9,293 nt of DNA from Desulfobacterales bacterium. GTDB lineage: Bacteria; Desulfobacterota; Desulfobacteria; Desulfobacterales; RPRI01. Within the stretch, counting starts at the first letter, position 1; the number at the start of each line of letters is the position of its first letter. This document shows, piece by piece, positions 1-6,654 of the stretch. Both the position numbers and the translations under genes were made by a program. The stretch is taken from positions 1-9,293 of the forward strand of contig JAGVOC010000128.1 of the NCBI GenBank assembly GCA_020052975.1, given 5' to 3'. Below the pieces are notes generated by a model. That model made no database searches and was not told the DNA's origin. It saw only the letters and a program-made list of their open reading frames with translations.

Positions 1-12
1 CAATTTCTTCAT
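1..12 (-). CDS. possible start of a leftward gene, cut by window edge
   Basis: Only four codons are visible, reading M-K-K-L toward the left edge. An AAAGGAG ribosome-binding site lies about 10 nt upstream of the ATG on the minus strand, which is why I list it. M-K-K-L is a common signal-peptide beginning but says nothing about function. It may be chance. Confidence 0.3.
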
Positions 13-236
13 CTTCCCGCTGCTCCTTTCTGTTACTTTATTTCAGTTTAGAGCAACTTTACCACTTAAACAACTGTACATTTTTTCCAGACCAGCGCTT
101 TTTTATTGCACACTTTAATAAGTAATCATCAGTTCTGACAAATACCCACCACTGAACACAAGGTGTTATAAAGCCGTAACCCCTAACAGATCATCACTGA
201 GTAAGAGGCTGCAAGCCCTTGATCCCTTCGCTTACC
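13..236. other. AT-rich stretch with no recognisable gene
   Basis: I see no coding frame with family resemblance on either strand. It would be the 5' leader/promoter region of the possible leftward gene at the edge. No convincing -35/-10 pair was identified. Confidence 0.4.
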
Positions 237-407
237 CTAATGAAGATTATCGGCGCGACTACGGGGACAGGAACGGCAGCTAAAGAGTTCAGGCAGATCC
301 ACCCCCATCGCAGCGGCAATCTTCACAAGGACATTAAAAGAAGGGTTCTGTTGCCCTCGCTCAATCTCACCAATGAACTTGTAATTACCCCCGGATGTCA
401 ATGGATT
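237..407 (-). pseudogene. 5'-truncated remnant of an XRE-family helix-turn-helix regulator
   Basis: Read on the minus strand, this frame encodes 56 residues. It contains a stretch of the form YKFIGEIERGQQNPSF followed by LVKIAAAMGVDLPELF. This matches the C-terminal half of the HTH_3/XRE fold: the recognition helix with the E-x-G-x-x-x-P-S turn and the hydrophobic last helices. The N-terminal helices and a proper start are missing: an in-frame TAA (408-410) precedes the homology, and the only upstream initiator is a TTG with no ribosome-binding site. The frame ends in TAG after a Cys/Arg-rich tail (SCRSCPRSRADNLH) that looks non-homologous. I infer decay of a regulator, possibly from a lost mobile element beside the tRNA. 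The residue pattern is seen directly; the pseudogene call is inference. Confidence 0.6.
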
Positions 408-433
408 TTATAAGACTTGACGGGACAAACAAA

Positions 434-470
434 AAGCAAAAAAGCCCTAAATTTCAGGACTTTTTTGCTT
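434..470 (-). terminator. rho-independent terminator after the tRNA
   Basis: A perfect 11-bp inverted repeat, AAGCAAAAAAG (434-444) and CTTTTTTGCTT (460-470), is extended inward by CCT/AGG after one mismatch. On the minus strand the hairpin is followed by a U-rich TTTGTTTG tract. It lies about 20 nt past the tRNA 3' end, so it most likely ends the tRNA transcript. The other strand has no T-tract, so it is directional. Confidence 0.75.
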
Positions 471-490
471 GGACTATGCTGGATTTTGAA

Positions 491-567
491 TGGTGGCGAT
501 GCAGGGATTTGAACCCCGGACACTGCGGATATGAGCCGCATGCTCTGACCATCTGAGCTACATCGCC
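491..567 (-). tRNA. tRNA with CAT anticodon, probably elongator tRNA-Met
   Basis: The 77-nt minus-strand sequence folds as a complete cloverleaf with encoded CCA. The acceptor stem is GGCGATG/CATCGCC with discriminator A. The D arm is GCTC/GAGC. The anticodon stem is TGCGG/CCGCA with loop CTCATAT, giving anticodon CAT. The T arm is CGGGG/CCCTG with loop TTCGAAT. It is not the initiator: position 1 pairs with position 72, and the anticodon stem lacks the three G-C pairs typical of initiators. A CAT anticodon could also be the tRNA-Ile2 that TilS converts to lysidine; I cannot separate the two by eye, but Met is favoured. The terminator lies just downstream, and a repeat element starts about 6 bp upstream of the 5' end. 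Confidence 0.93.
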
Positions 568-572
568 ATAAT

Positions 573-710
573 TTATGGACTCGTAATAAGTCCGAATTCC
601 TCCTTTTCAGTCATTTCCGCGAAAGTCCGCCGCGGCGGATCTTTTCAGATACTTCTGGACTCCCGTTTTCACGGGAGTGACGGGATTTTTGACTTTTTAC
701 GAAGCCGTCA
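573..710 (+). repeat. MITE-like repeat, copy A
   Basis: This stretch of about 138 bp matches the reverse complement of 7690-7826 along its whole length. The right end is GACTTTTTACGAAGCCGTCA (691-710). The left end is a degenerate inverted version (TCGTAATAAGTCC, 581-593). The interior has a perfect 14-bp palindrome TCCGCCGCGGCGGA (626-639). It also has a hairpin with arms ACTCCCGT (659-666) and ACGGGAGT (671-678). No coding capacity is seen, so it would depend on a transposase elsewhere. It abuts the tRNA. Confidence 0.75.
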
Positions 711-767
711 AAATTGAAGTCGGATTTTTATCAGCTCACTTTGTCCAAGTCAAGCTCAAATCAATTA

Positions 768-893
768 GACGGCTTCGTAAAAAGTCATTCTGCTGTGTTG
801 CGCTTCATCTTTCGTCATTGCAGCGTACTGATATGTACACTTCATTCCTCAAGATTCGCGCGCCTTGCATAATGAGCTTTTTACTTTGTCGTC
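768..893. repeat. second type of MITE-like element sharing the same ends
   Basis: The element begins with GACGGCTTCGTAAAAAGTC (768-786), the exact reverse complement of 691-709. It ends with an imperfect inverted copy (about 875-893, GCTTTTTACTTTGTCGTC). The interior of about 90 bp differs from copies A and B, so the ends are shared but the cargo is not. I recall similar interiors dispersed in Desulfobacterales genomes, but that is memory, not a search. No reading frame of interest is present. Confidence 0.5.
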
Positions 894-901
894 TTAATTA
901 C

Positions 902-944
902 GCTTTTTACTGGACCATCAACCCTGATGGCTTCGTAAAAAGTC
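902..944. repeat. imperfect hairpin built from two repeat ends
   Basis: CTTTTTACTGGACCATCA (903-920) and TGATGGCTTCGTAAAAAG (925-942) form an inverted repeat with a four-base loop; mismatches lie mid-stem. The right arm is 18/19 identical to the 768-786 end. It starts 15 nt downstream of the zinc-ribbon gene stop, so it might help end that transcript, but no U-tract follows on the minus strand. I call it a repeat rather than a terminator. Confidence 0.5.
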
Positions 945-958
945 CTATTTCTTTTTAT

Positions 959-2986
959 CTATTCCTTTACCGAACCTGCGACTTCAACCGAAAACTCATC
1001 CAGTTCATCGGTGATATTTTCAAATATTATCATAAACGGAACCGTACTCCCGGGCTGAACCTTTACATTCGACTTCTTATCTCCGAACCTGTTCTGTAGG
1101 CGTTTTTTCATCAAAGCCGGATCGGAGGCTCCAATCTCATTTGCAGGAATTACATTACCGCAATATACCGCTTCGGCTTTTAACAGCACCTTCCCTTTTT
1201 TAAAAAGTTTTCCAATCACCGAGATGTAGCTCCTGGCGTGTTTGTATTCATTTTTAACTTTGCCTGTAATCACAAAAAGGTTCCCGAGCTGCGTCTGGAC
1301 ATAGTCTCCCTTAATCGAATCATCCACAGGTACTATCCTGAGAGTTCCCTTTTCATCCGCCTTTGAACCTATGAAATCACTGACAAAAGGAATTTCGATT
1401 CCGAAGGGGTTATAAACAACAAAAGCTCCTGCGCCTGCTATTATAATAACAATAATGGCAAGAATTGACAAAAATTTACCGGAAGGTTTTCCTGTTTTAA
1501 GAGGTTTCCTTTCCTTTTCAGGCTCTATTGTTTCTTCTTTGGGTTCAGCGCCGGGATCAGCAGCAACTGCCGCTTCCGACACTTCCGTTGTATTCTGGAA
1601 CTTATCTATCTCATATTCTTCAAGGTGCGGATATGCCTCTTCTTCAGGTTCTTTTTCAGTCAAACCGAGCCCCTCTTTGTCGGTTACGATGGTAGCAGCC
1701 CATGCAGCAGCTTGTTGCGGCTTCCCTGATCGCTCACTCACTCCCTGCTCCAATTCCAAACCTTCTTCGGTAATCTGCTTAACCGGCAGATCGGTCTTTT
1801 CCTCCATTTCAAGCATTTTTTCAACTTCAGAAAAATCAAAATCAAGGTCATCCGGCCTGTCCTCCGATGTTCCTGCTTCTGCAGGCTCTGAATCAAATTT
1901 TAACTCGAGATCCTGTTCTTTCTCCCCGGCTTTTTCAACGCCTGTTGTTTCGTCTGCTAACACACTGTCAAAATCTGAAAAATCAAGATCTAGGGTTTCC
2001 TCCGGTTCTTTTTCCAAAACCCCGAGAGGTTCTGATTCATCAAGAGAGCTTATGATCCTATCCAGCTCTGAAAGATCAATATCCCCACCCTCATCCGCCT
2101 CATCTTTCTTCCCGGCAGGCTCCGGTTCCAGATCAAACTTCAAATCGAATTCTTCTTGTTTTTCAAGGGTTTTTTCAGCTTTATCGCTGTCGAGCATCCT
2201 TTCCAGGTCAGAAAAATCAAGTTCTTCCTCATCATCTATTTTGGAAATAACGTCATCCTGGGCAGGCTCTATGTCAAACTTCAACTCTTCAGGTTCTCCC
2301 TCTACCTCATCAATACCTGCTTCCTCCAGGTTATCGATGATATTTTCCAGTTCTGAAAGATCAAGTTCTCCGGCACCATCCGACGTGGATTCATAACTTC
2401 TTTTTTCCGACATTTTTTCTCCGGCATCGATTTCAAGGATCTTCTCAAGATCGCTGAAATCCATCTCTTCGGTATCGGAAAGTTCAGCCTCTTCATCTTT
2501 GCTTTCGACAGCATCTTCAGTTGCAGGAACTTCTTCCTCAAACATTTTGTCAAATTCCGATAAATCAAATTCTTCATCAGACAAAGCAGATTCTTCTTTT
2601 CCGGCTCCGGGAACTTCCTCTGCCGCAGGCTCCTTATCTGAGTCCAAAGCTGCAAAGTCAATTTTTTCCGGATCGGATATCTCTTCCCCTTTCTTAGCTT
2701 CCGGCAGATCTTCATCTTTCGGTGATTCTTCCCCCCTGTCCATTTTATCAAACTCCGAAAAGTCAAAATCCTCTGCGGGAAAAAGATCTTTATCTTTACC
2801 GGATTTCTTAGCAGTCTCTTCAAATATCTTTTCAGCAGCAGGGGGTTCAACGGCTAAGGCATCAATGGGAGGAAGTACCATGAAGATATTACTACACTTG
2901 GAACAGCGAACTTTTGATCCCGATGGTTTTATACGCCCGTCTTCCAAATTGAAACTGGTATCACAATCTTTACAGACAACTATCAT
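959..2986 (-). CDS. acidic zinc-ribbon / DUF3426 single-pass membrane protein with repeated amphipathic motif
   Basis: Residues 1-37 form an MJ0042-type zinc ribbon with ligands C5, C8, C28 and C31. Residues 40-500 are very acidic and probably disordered. They contain eight copies of a motif of the form D-(F/L)-S-(E/D)-(L/F/V)-(E/D)-x-(M/I/V), near residues 73, 139, 174, 207, 255, 302, 333 and 381. Three copies of LKFDxEP (235, 282, 362) sit between them. A single transmembrane helix follows at about 505-525. Residues 545-672 are a DUF3426 beta-type domain, expected outside the cytoplasm with an N-in topology. The ATG at 2986 is preceded by AGGGGG at 6 nt; the nearby upstream ATG hits a stop after two codons. 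The gene follows hpt by 14 bp, so the two are probably cotranscribed. The function of this family is not established; a scaffold or docking protein is my inference. It ends in TAG. Confidence 0.85.
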   Translation of the reverse strand: MIVVCKDCDTSFNLEDGRIKPSGSKVRCSKCSNIFMVLPPIDALAVEPPAAEKIFEETAKKSGKDKDLFPAEDFDFSEFDKMDRGEESPKDEDLPEAKKGEEISDPEKIDFAALDSDKEPAAEEVPGAGKEESALSDEEFDLSEFDKMFEEEVPATEDAVESKDEEAELSDTEEMDFSDLEKILEIDAGEKMSEKRSYESTSDGAGELDLSELENIIDNLEEAGIDEVEGEPEELKFDIEPAQDDVISKIDDEEELDFSDLERMLDSDKAEKTLEKQEEFDLKFDLEPEPAGKKDEADEGGDIDLSELDRIISSLDESEPLGVLEKEPEETLDLDFSDFDSVLADETTGVEKAGEKEQDLELKFDSEPAEAGTSEDRPDDLDFDFSEVEKMLEMEEKTDLPVKQITEEGLELEQGVSERSGKPQQAAAWAATIVTDKEGLGLTEKEPEEEAYPHLEEYEIDKFQNTTEVSEAAVAADPGAEPKEETIEPEKERKPLKTGKPSGKFLSILAIIVIIIAGAGAFVVYNPFGIEIPFVSDFIGSKADEKGTLRIVPVDDSIKGDYVQTQLGNLFVITGKVKNEYKHARSYISVIGKLFKKGKVLLKAEAVYCGNVIPANEIGASDPALMKKRLQNRFGDKKSNVKVQPGSTVPFMIIFENITDELDEFSVEVAGSVKE

Positions 2987-3000
2987 GGCATACCCCCTGC

Positions 3001-3531
3001 TTAAAGTTTGAGGTGGTAAATTTCAGGCAAATTCCTGTAGTCTTCCGCATAATCAAGGCCATAGCCAACGAGGAACCCTTCTTCTACCACATGGCATGAA
3101 TAATCTATCATAATTTCGACTTTGCGCCGTTCACGCTTATCAAGCAGGGCGCAAACCTTAACGCTTGCCGGGCCGAAGGATTTAAGGTAATCTATAAGAT
3201 ACGCCAAAGTAAGACCGGTATCAACTATATCTTCAATAATCAGAACATCTTTGCCCTTTATATCTATACCGAGCTCTTTGGTCAATTTGATACTCCCTGA
3301 GGTAGTTGTCCCGGCGCCATAACTTGAGGCACAAACAAAATCCAGCTTGACAGGAACCGCAAGGCATCTCATCAGATCTGACATGAATACAAAGGCGCCC
3401 TTCAGGATTCCAACCAGGACAAGCTCCCTGTCTTTATAATCATCTGAAATCTTCAGGGCAACTTCGGCAACTTTTTTATCAATGGCATCTTTTGTTAAAA
3501 CAGGAACAAGTTCACGCATAAAAACAGCCAT
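3001..3531 (-). CDS. hpt: hypoxanthine phosphoribosyltransferase
   Basis: This cytoplasmic purine-salvage enzyme transfers the phosphoribosyl group of PRPP to hypoxanthine (and usually guanine), giving IMP or GMP. Numbered from the longest frame (ATG at 3543), the hallmarks are the pyrophosphate loop GILKGA (45-50), the flexible-loop SSYG (73-76), the PRPP motif VLIIEDIVDTGLT (100-112), the purine-binding lysine in LDKRERR (K136), and VGYGLDYAEDYRNLP (159-173). I chose the ATG at 3531, giving 176 residues. It has GGTGA just upstream, and the promoter at 3555-3583 would start transcription near 3548, leaving almost no leader for the ATG at 3543. The ATG at 3519 is also possible. Length is normal and no key residue is missing. 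The zinc-ribbon gene follows after 14 bp. Confidence 0.93.
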   Translation of the reverse strand: MAVFMRELVPVLTKDAIDKKVAEVALKISDDYKDRELVLVGILKGAFVFMSDLMRCLAVPVKLDFVCASSYGAGTTTSGSIKLTKELGIDIKGKDVLIIEDIVDTGLTLAYLIDYLKSFGPASVKVCALLDKRERRKVEIMIDYSCHVVEEGFLVGYGLDYAEDYRNLPEIYHLKL

Positions 3532-3554
3532 CCAATTCACCATAATTACTGGTT

Positions 3555-3583
3555 AAAATATATTTTGCAGGCCTTCTTGTCAA
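3555..3583 (-). promoter_or_regulatory. sigma70-type promoter for hpt and zinc-ribbon gene
   Basis: On the minus strand a perfect TTGACA -35 (3578-3583) is followed after 17 nt by TATTTT (3555-3560); an overlapping TATATT lies at 15 nt. Transcription would begin near 3548. The site lies in the 66-bp gap after the cochaperone stop codon and argues against the outermost hpt ATG. Confidence 0.5.
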
Positions 3584-3584
3584 T

Positions 3585-3610
3585 GAATTTAATTTGTGAA
3601 TTTAATTTGT
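3585..3610. repeat. perfect 13-bp tandem duplication
   Basis: GAATTTAATTTGT occurs twice head to tail (3585-3597 and 3598-3610) with no mismatch. It lies directly upstream of the hpt -35 box and touches the cochaperone stop codon. It could be a simple slippage duplication, an AT-rich UP-type element, or a paired operator. Confidence 0.9.
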
Positions 3611-4521
3611 TACAGGCCGGATGCCGCCAGTTTTTCAAGAAGGTTTTTTTGCTCTGCATTCAGATTCCGGGGAACATCGATATGAATACACACATAAAGA
3701 TCCCCCTTTTTCTTACTCTGCATGCCGGGAAGCCCGTGCCCTGCAAGTCGCATCCTGGTTCCATGCTTCGTCCCGGCCGGGATTTTCAGACTTAACTCTT
3801 TCCCATCTATTGTCGGTATGGAAACCTTTGTTCCTAAGACAGCCTCTGTAAGCTTGACATTACTGTCCAGGTAGAGGTCATATTCTTTCGCGGTATAATC
3901 AGGATCATCCGCCACCTTTGCCTGAATGTAGAGATCTCCGGGGGTTCCGCCATAAGGGCTCGGCTCTCCCTTTCCGGTAAGGCGCAGCTTTTTCCCGGCA
4001 ATCATTCCTTTGGGTATCTTTACGGTAATTTTTTCTGAACGCCCTTCATGCCTGAAGCTGATGACTTTTGTTGTGCCTGTTGCAACCTCTCTCAATGTAA
4101 GAGGAATTTCATAGATCAGGTCCTGGCCCTTAATCTGTTCCTGGCGCCCGCCATATCCTCCAAAGGGCGAACCGTTACCGAAGGAAAACCTCGTGCCGCC
4201 TCTTCTTCCGGCATAACTTCCGCCAAAACCAAATTCCTTCAGGATATCGCCCAGATCAAAACCTCTGAAAATATCTTCCTGTGAATATCTCTGGTGGAAT
4301 CCTGTCGAACCGAATTCATCATATTGTTTACGTTTTTCCTTGTCACTTAAAACCGCGTACGCTTCGCTGATTTTTTTGAACTTTTCTTCAGCGCTTTTGT
4401 CATCCTTGGCATGATCAGGATGGTATTTCATTGCAAGCTTCCTGTATGCTTTTTTTATCTGTTCATCAGAAGCATCCTTGCTTACACCAAGTGATTTGTA
4501 ATAATCTGTAGTATCAGACAT
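3610..4521 (-). CDS. cbpA: CbpA/DnaJ-like cochaperone without zinc finger
   Basis: This 303-residue protein is a class B J-protein that would stimulate the ATPase of DnaK and deliver substrates to it. The J domain spans about 5-69 with the essential HPD triad at 34-36. A Gly/Phe-rich linker follows (about 70-125), then two DnaJ C-terminal beta domains (about 130-210 and 215-290). The CxxCxGxG zinc repeats of true DnaJ are absent, which together with the length (E. coli CbpA is about 306 residues) favours the CbpA type. No cbpM modulator is next to it. The ATG at 4521 has AAAGGA about 9 nt upstream. It follows mnmG by 95 bp and carries its own promoter candidate. DNA binding, as in CbpA, is not shown by the sequence. 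Confidence 0.92.
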   Translation of the reverse strand: MSDTTDYYKSLGVSKDASDEQIKKAYRKLAMKYHPDHAKDDKSAEEKFKKISEAYAVLSDKEKRKQYDEFGSTGFHQRYSQEDIFRGFDLGDILKEFGFGGSYAGRRGGTRFSFGNGSPFGGYGGRQEQIKGQDLIYEIPLTLREVATGTTKVISFRHEGRSEKITVKIPKGMIAGKKLRLTGKGEPSPYGGTPGDLYIQAKVADDPDYTAKEYDLYLDSNVKLTEAVLGTKVSIPTIDGKELSLKIPAGTKHGTRMRLAGHGLPGMQSKKKGDLYVCIHIDVPRNLNAEQKNLLEKLAASGL

Positions 4522-4557
4522 ATAAATAATCCTTTATATTCTTTCCCGGCAGGGAAA

Positions 4558-4573
4558 AGGGTTCCAGGGTTCC
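4558..4573. repeat. 8-bp tandem duplication in cochaperone leader
   Basis: AGGGTTCC is repeated exactly twice (4558-4565, 4566-4573), between the -10 box and the start codon of the cochaperone gene. The GGGTTC word recurs in the leader of mnmG, in the opposite sense relative to the gene. Confidence 0.7.
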
Positions 4574-4602
4574 AAAATAATTAAAAAGCCTCGACCTGTC
4601 AA
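4574..4602 (-). promoter_or_regulatory. sigma70-type promoter for the cochaperone gene
   Basis: On the minus strand TTGACA (4597-4602) and TATTTT (4574-4579) are separated by 17 nt. The -35 begins about 15 nt beyond the mnmG stop, so this gene can be transcribed separately from mnmG. The predicted leader is about 45 nt. Confidence 0.5.
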
Positions 4603-4616
4603 GAAATATGCCCTCA

Positions 4617-6494
4617 TCAGAGACCTTTATGAAAAGCTTTCAAAGCAATCATAAGCACGGAAACGGCGGCAGGAGTCATACCATCAATTCTTGACGCTTG
4701 GCCAAGGGATGCCGGCCTGACCGAACTCAGTTTTTCTTTCAGTTCGTTTGAAAGCCCATGAACCCTTGGAAAATCAAAGCCTTCCGGAATCTTAATTCTC
4801 TCCAGATTCCTGAACTTCTCAATTTCTTTATACTGCCTTTCAATGTAGCCTTCGTATTTTATCCCGATTTCAACCTGTTTTACGACCCTTTTGCTGATAT
4901 TCTCACAACCTCCGGCAAGAGTATCGACAGCACTGTAATCAAGCTCGTTCCTTTTCAGAAGCTGGTCGAGGTATATTCCGTTGTTTATTGGATTCGTACC
5001 CCTGCTTTCAAGAAAGCTGTTTACTTCCTGCGACGGCTTTATGATGATACCCTTAATCCTCTTTATTTCATCCCCGATTTGCTGCTTACGCTCATTCAGA
5101 TCTTTAAGGGTGTCGTCCTCTATAAGTCCCAGTTCATGACCTGCCTCCATAAGCCTCAGATCTGCATTATCTTCCCGAAGCATGAGCCTGTATTCCGCCC
5201 TTGAAGTAAACATGCGGTATGGCTCCAGCGTCCCCCTTGTTACAAGATCGTCAACCATCACGGCCATATAAGCCTGGGATCTGTCCAGAACAAAAGGCGG
5301 CCTTTTTTGAACCATGCAGGCGGCGTTTATACCTGCCCACATACCCTGGGCTGCCGCCTCTTCATAACCCGAAGTCCCGTTTATCTGTCCCGCCATAAAA
5401 AGCCCGGAAACAATCTTTGTTTCAAGGGTCTGTTTAAGCTGAACAGGATTAACATAATCATATTCAATGGCATAAGCAGGCCTGATGATCTCTGCTTCTT
5501 CAAGCCCTTCTACGGATCGAACCAGTTCGATTTGAACTTCGACAGGAAGGCTGTTGCCTAGTCCGCTTGCATATATCTCCTCGGTGTCGAGGCCTTCAGG
5601 CTCAAGGATTACATGGTGAGTTTCCCTTTCGGGGAATCTTACAACTTTATCTTCAAAAGAGGGGCAATACCTCGCGGAAATCCCCTTGATTATTCCTCCG
5701 TATAATGCTGAACGGTTAAGGTTGTCCAAAACTATTCTACGGCTTTTTACGCTTGTATGCCCCATATAACTTGGCAGCTGAGGCAAGGAAATAGTATCAG
5801 TAAAAAACGAGAAAGGCTCCGGATCGAGCTCTGAATCCTGTCTTGCAAACGCATCAAAATCGATACTCGACTTCTTAAGCCTTGGAGGAGTGCCCGTCTT
5901 CATTCTTCCGAGACTAAACCCGAGTTCTTTCAGATGTTCAGGAAGGCCGTAAGATGCGAACTCACCGGCCCTTCCGGCTTTAATCGATTTAAAGCCGATA
6001 TGCACAAGCCCGCTTAAAAAAGTTCCCGTTGCAAGCACAACAGCCTTTGCCTGATACCCAAACCCTGTATAATCCTCCATTCCGGCAATTTTTCCACCTT
6101 CAACAACAAGGCGCTCAACCATGACCTGTTTCAAATCGAGATTTGACTGCTTTTCAACAACAGCCTTCATGGCAATATGGTAACGCGATTTATCATTCTG
6201 TGTTCTGGATGAGTGAACAGCAGGCCCTTTTTTTGTATTAAGAGTTCTGTACTGGATAGCGGTTTTGTCTGCAATTTTTGCCATCTCGCCACCAAGAGCA
6301 TCTATCTCTTTTACGAGCTGCCCCTTTGCCATGCCTCCGATTGACGGGCTGCAAGGCATGGCGGCAAGCTTGTCGAGATCAATTGCGACAAGAAGGACGC
6401 TGCATCCCATTCTCGCTGCGGCAAGCGCCGCCTCACACCCGGCATGGCCAGCGCCCACTACAATAATGTCATAATATTTCTGATAAACGCCCAT
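4617..6494 (-). CDS. mnmG: tRNA uridine-5-carboxymethylaminomethyl(34) synthesis protein MnmG (GidA)
   Basis: MnmG is the FAD-dependent partner of MnmE. Together they install the (carboxymethyl)aminomethyl group at C5 of wobble uridine-34 in certain tRNAs, in the cytoplasm. The 625-residue product (E. coli about 629) has the FAD-binding GAGHAG (14-19), the first GidA signature [13 protein letters not shown] (275-287) with Cys277, and the second signature around [17 protein letters not shown] (368-384). The C-terminal helical domain that contacts MnmE and tRNA is complete. The frame stays open upstream to an ATG at 6590, but I chose 6494: it has a G-rich AGGTGGGGG site just upstream and places the FAD motif at its usual position, and the extra 32 residues are translated G-rich leader. 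The usual CNPSIGG segment reads CSPSIGG (48-54). No mnmE is nearby. Confidence 0.96.
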   Translation of the reverse strand: MGVYQKYYDIIVVGAGHAGCEAALAAARMGCSVLLVAIDLDKLAAMPCSPSIGGMAKGQLVKEIDALGGEMAKIADKTAIQYRTLNTKKGPAVHSSRTQNDKSRYHIAMKAVVEKQSNLDLKQVMVERLVVEGGKIAGMEDYTGFGYQAKAVVLATGTFLSGLVHIGFKSIKAGRAGEFASYGLPEHLKELGFSLGRMKTGTPPRLKKSSIDFDAFARQDSELDPEPFSFFTDTISLPQLPSYMGHTSVKSRRIVLDNLNRSALYGGIIKGISARYCPSFEDKVVRFPERETHHVILEPEGLDTEEIYASGLGNSLPVEVQIELVRSVEGLEEAEIIRPAYAIEYDYVNPVQLKQTLETKIVSGLFMAGQINGTSGYEEAAAQGMWAGINAACMVQKRPPFVLDRSQAYMAVMVDDLVTRGTLEPYRMFTSRAEYRLMLREDNADLRLMEAGHELGLIEDDTLKDLNERKQQIGDEIKRIKGIIIKPSQEVNSFLESRGTNPINNGIYLDQLLKRNELDYSAVDTLAGGCENISKRVVKQVEIGIKYEGYIERQYKEIEKFRNLERIKIPEGFDFPRVHGLSNELKEKLSSVRPASLGQASRIDGMTPAAVSVLMIALKAFHKGL

Positions 6495-6510
6495 TTTCCC
6501 CCACCTGAAA

Positions 6511-6536
6511 CCCCGAACCCTCGACCCCTTGAACCC
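6511..6536 (-). promoter_or_regulatory. G-rich leader of mnmG fitting a G-quadruplex pattern
   Basis: On the mnmG-coding strand four G-runs (3, 4, 3 and 4 Gs) are spaced by 5, 4 and 3 nt, all inside the predicted 5' leader and about 17 nt before the start codon. This satisfies the G3+N1-7 quadruplex rule. The same stretch is an imperfect tandem repeat of GGGTTC-like units. Any regulatory role is inference. Confidence 0.4.
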
Positions 6537-6572
6537 TTCACCTAAATAATTGGACTTCCTTTTTTTATTAAC

Positions 6573-6601
6573 ACTATATATAATTGGCATCCATCAGTAA
6601 A
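6573..6601 (-). promoter_or_regulatory. promoter for mnmG in the divergent intergenic region
   Basis: On the minus strand TTTACT (6596-6601) and TATAGT (6573-6578) are 17 nt apart, giving a leader of about 70 nt. A perfect TATAAT sits on the plus strand at 6579-6584 and could be the -10 of the divergent radical SAM gene, but no matching -35 is evident. If both are used the promoters overlap face to face. Confidence 0.45.
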
Positions 6602-6654
6602 CAAATTTTGAAAACAGGTGAGTTCCCAACTAAATCAAGCCAGGATGAAAAGCC

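Noticed and set aside
573..944. CRISPR array
   Set aside because: The repeat units alternate in orientation and spacing is irregular (about 40-140 bp); there are no regular direct repeats and no cas genes.
677..1099. 140-codon plus-strand frame
   Set aside because: It runs through the repeat elements and the antisense 3' end of the zinc-ribbon gene, and has no recognisable domain.
1455..2396. 313-codon plus-strand frame opposite the zinc-ribbon gene
   Set aside because: It is a Ser-rich mirror of the acidic repeats on the other strand: Glu/Asp codons read as Ser/Phe in reverse. No family motif, no ribosome-binding site, and the zinc-ribbon gene is well supported.
2302..2850. 182-codon minus-strand frame within the zinc-ribbon gene
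   Set aside because: Same strand but shifted frame, Lys/Leu-rich by composition of the acidic repeats; it overlaps a well-supported gene entirely.
6495..6590. N-terminal extension of MnmG to the ATG at 6590
   Set aside because: The extra 32 residues are translated G-rich leader with no family match. The candidate promoter lies inside this stretch, and the ATG at 6494 has the better ribosome-binding site.
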